From Verrucomicrobia bacterium ADurb.Bin006 (lineage in GTDB: Bacteria > Verrucomicrobiota > Verrucomicrobiia > Limisphaerales > J093), in contig MWFF01000138.1 of NCBI GenBank assembly GCA_002071485.1, positions 1 through 38,376 of the forward strand: 38,376 nucleotides of DNA, in the 5' to 3' direction. Each line of letters opens with the position of its first letter. Positions within the stretch are counted from its first letter, which is position 1. Of this stretch, positions 34,289-38,376 are shown one piece after another. Made by a program: the position numbers and the translations under genes. Under the pieces are notes generated by a model. That model worked only from the letters and a program-made list of their open reading frames with translations. It did not search any database and was not told the origin of the DNA.

Positions 34289-35533
34289 ATGGCACTGACC
34301 ACCAAACCGAGACGAACACGGATCGAGCAGGCTCTCGGCATCACGGTGCTTGTCTTTCTGTTGATCGGCGGGTTCGTGGTGATGAAGCCGTTTCTGTCCG
34401 CCGCCATGTGGGCGGTCGTGCTCTGCTTCTCGCTTTGGCCGCTGCATCGCCGACTGGTCTCGTGGCTTGGAAATCGCCGCACCCTGGCCGCGGCCCTCAT
34501 GACCTCGGCGATTACACTGGTGCTCCTCGTTCCTTTCGTCGTCCTCGGCTTCAGGCTTGCCGACGACGCGCGCGCTTTGGGCGTGGCCACCCGCAAATGG
34601 CTCGAGGCCGGTCCGCCCGCCCCCCCGGCTTGGATGGACAAGGTCCCCATCGTGGGGGGCCAGGCGAAGGCCTATTGGATCGAATTCGCCGATGACGCCA
34701 CGCGCTGGCTGCAGGACCTGAGGCGGGCGGCCGAAGAGGAGATAGCGCCGGCGGACGCCGCGGAAGCCACGCAGGCGACATCCGCGGCCGAGGTTGCTCC
34801 CGCGCCGGCTGTTCCTTTGTCCGACGTCGGCGAATCGCGGCTGGTCAACGTGCTGAAGTGGGTCATAGGCTTGGCCCGCTCCTGGGTCCCGCGCGTGGGA
34901 TTGGCCATTGGACGCGGCATCCTGGAGGTCGCTCTCAGTGTGTTCATTGCCTTCTTCATCTTCCGCGATGGAGCTGCCGTTGCGGAACGGCTCACGACCG
35001 GCGTGATCCGCATCGCCGGCGACCGCGGCAAACGTCTGCTCAAAGTGGCGGGTCAGACGGTGCGCGGCGTGGTGTACGGAATCCTCGGCACGGCGCTTGC
35101 TCAGGGCGGGATGGCGGGGATCGGTTTCTGGATTGCCGGCGTTCCGGGCGCGGCCCTGCTTGCGTTGCTGACGTGCTTCCTCTCGTTTGTACCGGTGGGA
35201 CCGCCGATGGTCTGGATTCCGGCGGTGATCTGGCTCTTCAATCAGGGTTCGATCGGTTGGGCCATCTTCATGCTGATCTGGGGTCTGGGTGTCAGCAGTG
35301 TGGACAACGTCATCAAACCGTGGCTGATCAGCCAGGGCAGCGCCATGCCCTTCATCCTGATCTTCTTTGGCGTTCTGGGCGGCGCGCTGGGCTTTGGAGT
35401 CATCGGCGTGTTTTTGGGTCCGACGCTGTTTGCGCTCCTCTACCGACTTGTCGAGGAGTGGTCGGCTGTCCGTCCGGGCGGCATCCCCCACGTGCCTGAG
35501 CCGCCCATCGAAGAGGCGGAAGCGAACGCATGA
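34289..35533 (+). CDS. AI-2E family (PerM-like) transporter
   Basis: A 414-aa polytopic inner-membrane protein. N-terminal membrane helices (ITVLVFLLIGGFVVMKPFLS, AAMWAVVLCFSLWPLHRRLV) are followed by a periplasmic loop with an Ala/Glu-rich stretch (AADAAEATQATSAAEVA region), then the core (VALSVFIAFFIFRDGAAVAE), the conserved VRGVVYGILGTALAQGGMAG helix, and LTCFLSFVPVGPPMVWIPA before the final segments. Family members were linked to AI-2 export or to Na+/H+ and proton transport; the substrate here is open. I chose ATG at 34289 because the preceding 19 in-frame codons (34232) look non-conserved. It converges with the SxtJ gene, 25 bp apart. Confidence 0.85.
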   Translation: MALTTKPRRTRIEQALGITVLVFLLIGGFVVMKPFLSAAMWAVVLCFSLWPLHRRLVSWLGNRRTLAAALMTSAITLVLLVPFVVLGFRLADDARALGVATRKWLEAGPPAPPAWMDKVPIVGGQAKAYWIEFADDATRWLQDLRRAAEEEIAPADAAEATQATSAAEVAPAPAVPLSDVGESRLVNVLKWVIGLARSWVPRVGLAIGRGILEVALSVFIAFFIFRDGAAVAERLTTGVIRIAGDRGKRLLKVAGQTVRGVVYGILGTALAQGGMAGIGFWIAGVPGAALLALLTCFLSFVPVGPPMVWIPAVIWLFNQGSIGWAIFMLIWGLGVSSVDNVIKPWLISQGSAMPFILIFFGVLGGALGFGVIGVFLGPTLFALLYRLVEEWSAVRPGGIPHVPEPPIEEAEANA

Positions 35534-35558
35534 GCGTGAACACGTGTTCCTTGACCGA

Positions 35559-35960
35559 TCAGAACATGCGGTCGAGGTCGTGCTTCTGCCGGGGGCGGCG
35601 CCAATAGCTTGCGGCTTGTCTCTGGCGCCGCAGTTGCAGCGGATCGTGTCCGCTCCATCGGAGCACCAGACCCAACGGGGTGAGGGCGAGGAAGAAGAGG
35701 AGGCTCAGGGCGATCCAGCCCAGGACACGGCTTGCGTGAAAGCCGGCAGTCATCCCGGCGCGATAGAATCCGCGAAACCAGGTTGGGCGCCACAGGGCAA
35801 GGAGAGCCAGACCGAGCAGGACGCCCAGCCAGAGCAGGAGGCCGGGAGCGGGCACAACGCGCTTCCACCACAGGAGCAGCCCGAGGAGAGCCGGGGCGGG
35901 CAAGGCAGTCAGAGCGAAACGTCGCCACTGGCGGGGATCTTCCTGGAGAACGAGTTTCAC
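35559..35960 (-). CDS. SxtJ-family membrane protein
   Basis: A 133-aa small membrane protein, GTG start at 35960 (VKLVLQEDPRQWRRFAL); a TTG at 35978 is an alternative that would overlap the upstream stop. Two hydrophobic segments follow (TALPAPALLGLLLWW; LLLWLGVLLGLALLALW), then a cytosolic part with FYRAGMTAGFHASRVLGW and a third segment (LSLLFFLALTPLGLVLRW). Its basic C-terminal tail ends RRPRQKHDLDRMF. SxtJ proteins almost always sit next to carbamoyltransferase and DUF5989 genes, as here, and probably form a membrane complex with them. Function is unknown. It lies 14 bp after the carbamoyltransferase stop, so the set is one operon. Confidence 0.85.
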   Translation of the reverse strand: MKLVLQEDPRQWRRFALTALPAPALLGLLLWWKRVVPAPGLLLWLGVLLGLALLALWRPTWFRGFYRAGMTAGFHASRVLGWIALSLLFFLALTPLGLVLRWSGHDPLQLRRQRQAASYWRRPRQKHDLDRMF

Positions 35961-35974
35961 ACGGGTGTCGAGGG

Positions 35975-37810
35975 TCAATCCGGTTGCAGCGGGACGCGTC
36001 GTGCGATCTGGCGGGAGGGCTGGGCACCGCGTTCGAGCACAAAACTGCCGATCGCCAACGCATCCATCTCGGTGTTTACGAAACAGCGATAGGCGTCGTC
36101 GGGGGAGCAGACGACCGGTTCGCCTCGAACGTTGAACGACGTGTTGACAAGAACGGCGCAGCCCGTTGCGGCGCGCCAGCACTGCAGGAGATCGTAGAGT
36201 CGGGGGTTTTGCCTCTGGCTGACGGTTTGGATGCGGGCCGAGTAGTCGACGTGCGTGACGGCCGGCAGGTCCGATCGGACCGCCGCCAACCGGGCCAGCC
36301 CCTCGAGGCCGGCTGGAACGGGGCGGCGCAAGGCGGGTCGGATCGGCGCCACGAGCAGCATATATGGGGACGCCGTCTCGAGTTCGAAATAATCGGCGGC
36401 GTTTTCGCGCAACACCACAGGGGCGAAGGGGCGAAACGACTCGCGGAACTTGACCTTGAGATTCATCATCGATTGCATCCGGGGCGATCGCGGATCGCCC
36501 AATATCGAGCGATTGCCCAGGGCGCGCGGCCCGAACTCCATGCGCCCCTGGAACCAGCCCACGACCTTCTCGGCGGCCAGCCATGCGACGACTCGGCGGA
36601 GCAGGGCATCGGAATCCAGGCGCTCGTACACCGCCCCGTGGATGCGCAGCGCATCTTCGATTTCGCCGTCGGTGAACGAAGGGCCGAGCAGGGCCGATTG
36701 CATGGCATCCGCTTCCGGATTGTCGTCGTCGGGCCGGCCCCTTGGACCCTGCCATCGGCTGTGCCAGGCCGCCAGTGCCGCCCCCAAGGCGCCTCCTGCA
36801 TCGCCGGCTGCCGGCTGAATCCAGAGGCGTTCGAACAGACCCTCGCGCAGGATGCGACCGTTGGCGACGCAGTTGAGCGCCACGCCCCCCGCCAGGCAGA
36901 GGTGCGGCAGACCGGTCACCTCGCGCGCATGCCGGGCCAGCCGCAGCATGGCCTCTTCGGTCACGACTTGAATCGAGCGCGCGACATCGAGATGCCGGCG
37001 CTCGATGGGCCCCTCGGGCGGACGAGGCGGGCCGCCGAAGAGCCGGTGAAAGCGCTCATTCGTCATGGTCGTGCCGCGCAGGAAATCGAAGTAGTCCAGA
37101 TTCAGCCAGACGGAGCCGTCCTCCTTGAGATCGATCAAGTCGCGCCGGATCGTGTTCTCGTACATCGGCTCGCCATAAGGTGCCAACCCCATCAGTTTGT
37201 ACTCGCCCGAGTTGATGCGGAATCCGCAATAGGACGTGAAGGCGGAATAGAGCAGACCCAACGAATGGGGGAAGCGCAGCTCCTTGAGCAACTCGAGTTC
37301 CGTTCGGCGCCCCAAACCGATCGTCGTGGTGGCCCATTCACCCACACCGTCGCACGTGACAATCGCCGATTCCCGGAACGGGCTGGGAAAGAAGGCGGCC
37401 GCGGCATGGGCCTGGTGGTGCTCTGTGAAAAGAATGGGCACCGATGCCGACAAGTCCGGGACCTGGTCCCGAATCGTCTTGCGCAGGTCGAGTTTCTCGG
37501 AAAACCAACTGGGCAGAATCCCAGCGAACGTGCGCCAGCCGGCCGGGGCGACGGCCAGGTAACTCTCGAGCATCCGCGTGAACTTCAGGATCGGCTTGTC
37601 GTAAAAGACAATGGCATCGAGTTGAGCCGGCTTGATCGCCCCGTGCCTGAGGCAAAACTCGAGCGCGTGCCTGGGGAATTGCGCGTCGTTCTTAACACGC
37701 GAGAAGCGCTCTTCCTGCGCCGCGGCGACGATCGCGCCATCGCGCAGCAAGCAGGCCGCCGAGTCGTGATAGTATGCCGAAAGACCTAGGATATGGACGG
37801 GGCCGGCCAT
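35975..37810 (-). CDS. carbamoyltransferase (NodU/CmcH family)
   Basis: A 611-aa enzyme that transfers a carbamoyl group from carbamoyl phosphate to an acceptor hydroxyl. N-terminal ASKHA-like domain: ILGLSAYYHDSAACLLRDG and AQEERFSRVKNDAQFP; metal-binding histidines in TEHHQAHAAAAFF; then VTCDGVGEWATTTIG and AGGVALNCVANGRIL. The C-terminal YrdC-like domain shows WFQGRMEFGPRALGNRSILG and NTSFNVRGEPVVCSP. The family modifies sugars, antibiotics and nodulation factors; in this three-gene setting the acceptor is unknown, probably a cell-surface glycan or lipid. Start ATG at 37810 follows the DUF5989 stop by 16 bp. All three genes are on the minus strand. Confidence 0.93.
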   Translation of the reverse strand: MAGPVHILGLSAYYHDSAACLLRDGAIVAAAQEERFSRVKNDAQFPRHALEFCLRHGAIKPAQLDAIVFYDKPILKFTRMLESYLAVAPAGWRTFAGILPSWFSEKLDLRKTIRDQVPDLSASVPILFTEHHQAHAAAAFFPSPFRESAIVTCDGVGEWATTTIGLGRRTELELLKELRFPHSLGLLYSAFTSYCGFRINSGEYKLMGLAPYGEPMYENTIRRDLIDLKEDGSVWLNLDYFDFLRGTTMTNERFHRLFGGPPRPPEGPIERRHLDVARSIQVVTEEAMLRLARHAREVTGLPHLCLAGGVALNCVANGRILREGLFERLWIQPAAGDAGGALGAALAAWHSRWQGPRGRPDDDNPEADAMQSALLGPSFTDGEIEDALRIHGAVYERLDSDALLRRVVAWLAAEKVVGWFQGRMEFGPRALGNRSILGDPRSPRMQSMMNLKVKFRESFRPFAPVVLRENAADYFELETASPYMLLVAPIRPALRRPVPAGLEGLARLAAVRSDLPAVTHVDYSARIQTVSQRQNPRLYDLLQCWRAATGCAVLVNTSFNVRGEPVVCSPDDAYRCFVNTEMDALAIGSFVLERGAQPSRQIARRVPLQPD

Positions 37811-37826
37811 GTTTGACGAGGCTGGC

Positions 37827-37979
37827 TCACATGAAGGGGTAAAGCGCCCAGGCGATGCCCGAACTGGTGCCGAAGATCAGAAGCGCCCCCACACCAAGCA
37901 GGAGCACCACCAGCGGCACCAGCCACCACTTCTTCTCCTGGCGCAGGAAGACCAGGAATTCCTTCAAGAGCGCCCACAT
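37827..37979 (-). CDS. DUF5989 family small membrane protein
   Basis: A 50-aa protein, readable directly from the sequence as MWALLKEFLVFLRQEKKWW, then a membrane helix (LVPLVVLLLGVGALLIFGTS) and a GIAWALYPFM end. The length, the Lys-Lys-Trp-Trp boundary and the C-terminal YPF are typical of DUF5989, which accompanies SxtJ and carbamoyltransferase genes. It is the first gene of the operon. ATG at 37979; no clear ribosome site. A likely partner for the neighbouring membrane protein. Confidence 0.88.
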   Translation of the reverse strand: MWALLKEFLVFLRQEKKWWLVPLVVLLLGVGALLIFGTSSGIAWALYPFM

Positions 37980-38188
37980 CGGAAAGGGAGATTAACCGAC
38001 GGATTGCCGCCCGGCAACTGCATCATTCGGGCACCGCGTCATTCCGGCACGGTTATTTCATTTAAATTCCTGAAGGGTTGCTGTTGTTGAGGTTGGAAAT
38101 AGCGCCTATCAATTGGCGTGGTTTGGTGAGTAGTAGGCGTGCGATGATCTCGACAAACCACTGTCAAATCAAGAACCTGTCACTTTCT
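37980..38188. other. intergenic region with 8-bp inverted repeat
   Basis: No gene is supported between DUF5989 and the RAYT end. GTGGTTTG (38118-38125) and CAAACCAC (38154-38161) form a perfect 8-bp inverted repeat, and GCGCC...GGCGT flanks its left side. As REP hairpins often flank RAYT genes, it may be such an element or a terminator. No clear T-tract follows. Confidence 0.45.
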
Positions 38189-38376
38189 CTATCCCACGAC
38201 ATTCACCTTCAAATCCCGCATCGTCGCCAACTCCCCCAACACTCCCAAGCCCCGCATCGGTCGCGCCCCGTCACGCCGCCTCGCCCCAAACCGATCCCGG
38301 AACTCCCGGAATACCTCGTTCACGTAGTTCCGCGACCCCAGCACCACTCCGTCGCTGAAATACCTCACCCGCAGCC
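38189..38376 (-). CDS. REP-associated tyrosine transposase (RAYT), C-terminal part, cut by window edge
   Basis: The last 62 codons of a minus-strand gene that runs off the window: RVRYFSDGVVLGSRNYVNEV, then FREFRDRFGARRRDGARPM, RGLGVLGELATMRDL and a TAG at 38189-38191. The combination RYFSDGVVLGSR, the arginine-rich FGARRRDGARP and RGL...MRDL is the C-terminal pattern of RAYT proteins, the IS200/IS605-related HUH (Y1) enzymes that mobilise REP sequences. The catalytic HUH and Tyr lie outside the window, so activity cannot be judged. REP-like hairpins at 66-292 and inside the kinase gene are candidate substrates. Confidence 0.75.
   Translation of the reverse strand, partial: LRVRYFSDGVVLGSRNYVNEVFREFRDRFGARRRDGARPMRGLGVLGELATMRDLKVNVVG

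Noticed and set aside
35732..37789. 685-aa plus-strand open frame
   Set aside because: Antisense to the carbamoyltransferase and SxtJ genes.

Overview
The window looks like a chromosomal segment of a high-GC Verrucomicrobiota bacterium, most likely from the Limisphaerales/Pedosphaera side. This rests on family content: a PEP-CTERM exported protein, a sigma factor next to a giant Ser/Thr kinase with WD40 repeats, a Tat-exported Gfo/Idh/MocA oxidoreductase, secreted glycosidases, a REP-associated tyrosine transposase (RAYT), and many short palindromic and heptad repeats between genes. Shine-Dalgarno sites are weak throughout. No tRNA, rRNA or CRISPR was seen.

Layout. 1-950: REP-like palindromes, a coding remnant, and heptamer and octamer arrays. 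948-1940: ARPP-1-type protein. 1941-3117: decayed accessory DNA with a fragment of an AlbA_2/RecG-like ATP-binding protein and the N-terminus of the DISARM helicase DrmA, separated by a direct repeat. 3114-7457: secreted GH43-like protein, DinB remnant, secreted GH5-like glycosidase, secreted clan-CD-like protein. 7591-10463: pyruvate phosphate dikinase (minus) with a clear terminator. 10622-15040: PfkB sugar kinase, then an iron module made of a DtxR-FeoA fusion, the FeoB GTPase and the FeoB permease as separate proteins. 15060-18059: VapC remnant and a YncE-propeller/phosphoesterase protein. 18425-19153: PEP-CTERM protein (minus). 19357-25423: ECF-type sigma factor and a 1693-aa kinase/WD40 protein, followed by a stub of a second sigma factor. 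25587-28811: Type IIG restriction-modification enzyme split by a one-base frameshift, with a palindrome in its presumed promoter. 28866-32404: small basic protein, a structured repeat element, and a Ski2/Mtr4-like helicase (minus). 32669-35533: Gfo/Idh/MocA oxidoreductase, a C-terminal gene remnant, and an AI-2E-family transporter. 35559-37979 (minus): DUF5989, carbamoyltransferase and SxtJ operon. 38189-38376: 3' end of a RAYT (minus), cut by the window edge.

Functional themes are polysaccharide or glycoside breakdown, ferrous iron uptake, envelope signalling through the sigma/kinase pair, and genome defence with several decayed components. The most striking feature is the density of gene fossils at gene borders. 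Next to it is palindromic repeat-like DNA both between genes and, in frame, inside the linkers of the kinase/WD40 gene, on the same contig as a RAYT, the enzyme class linked to REP spread.
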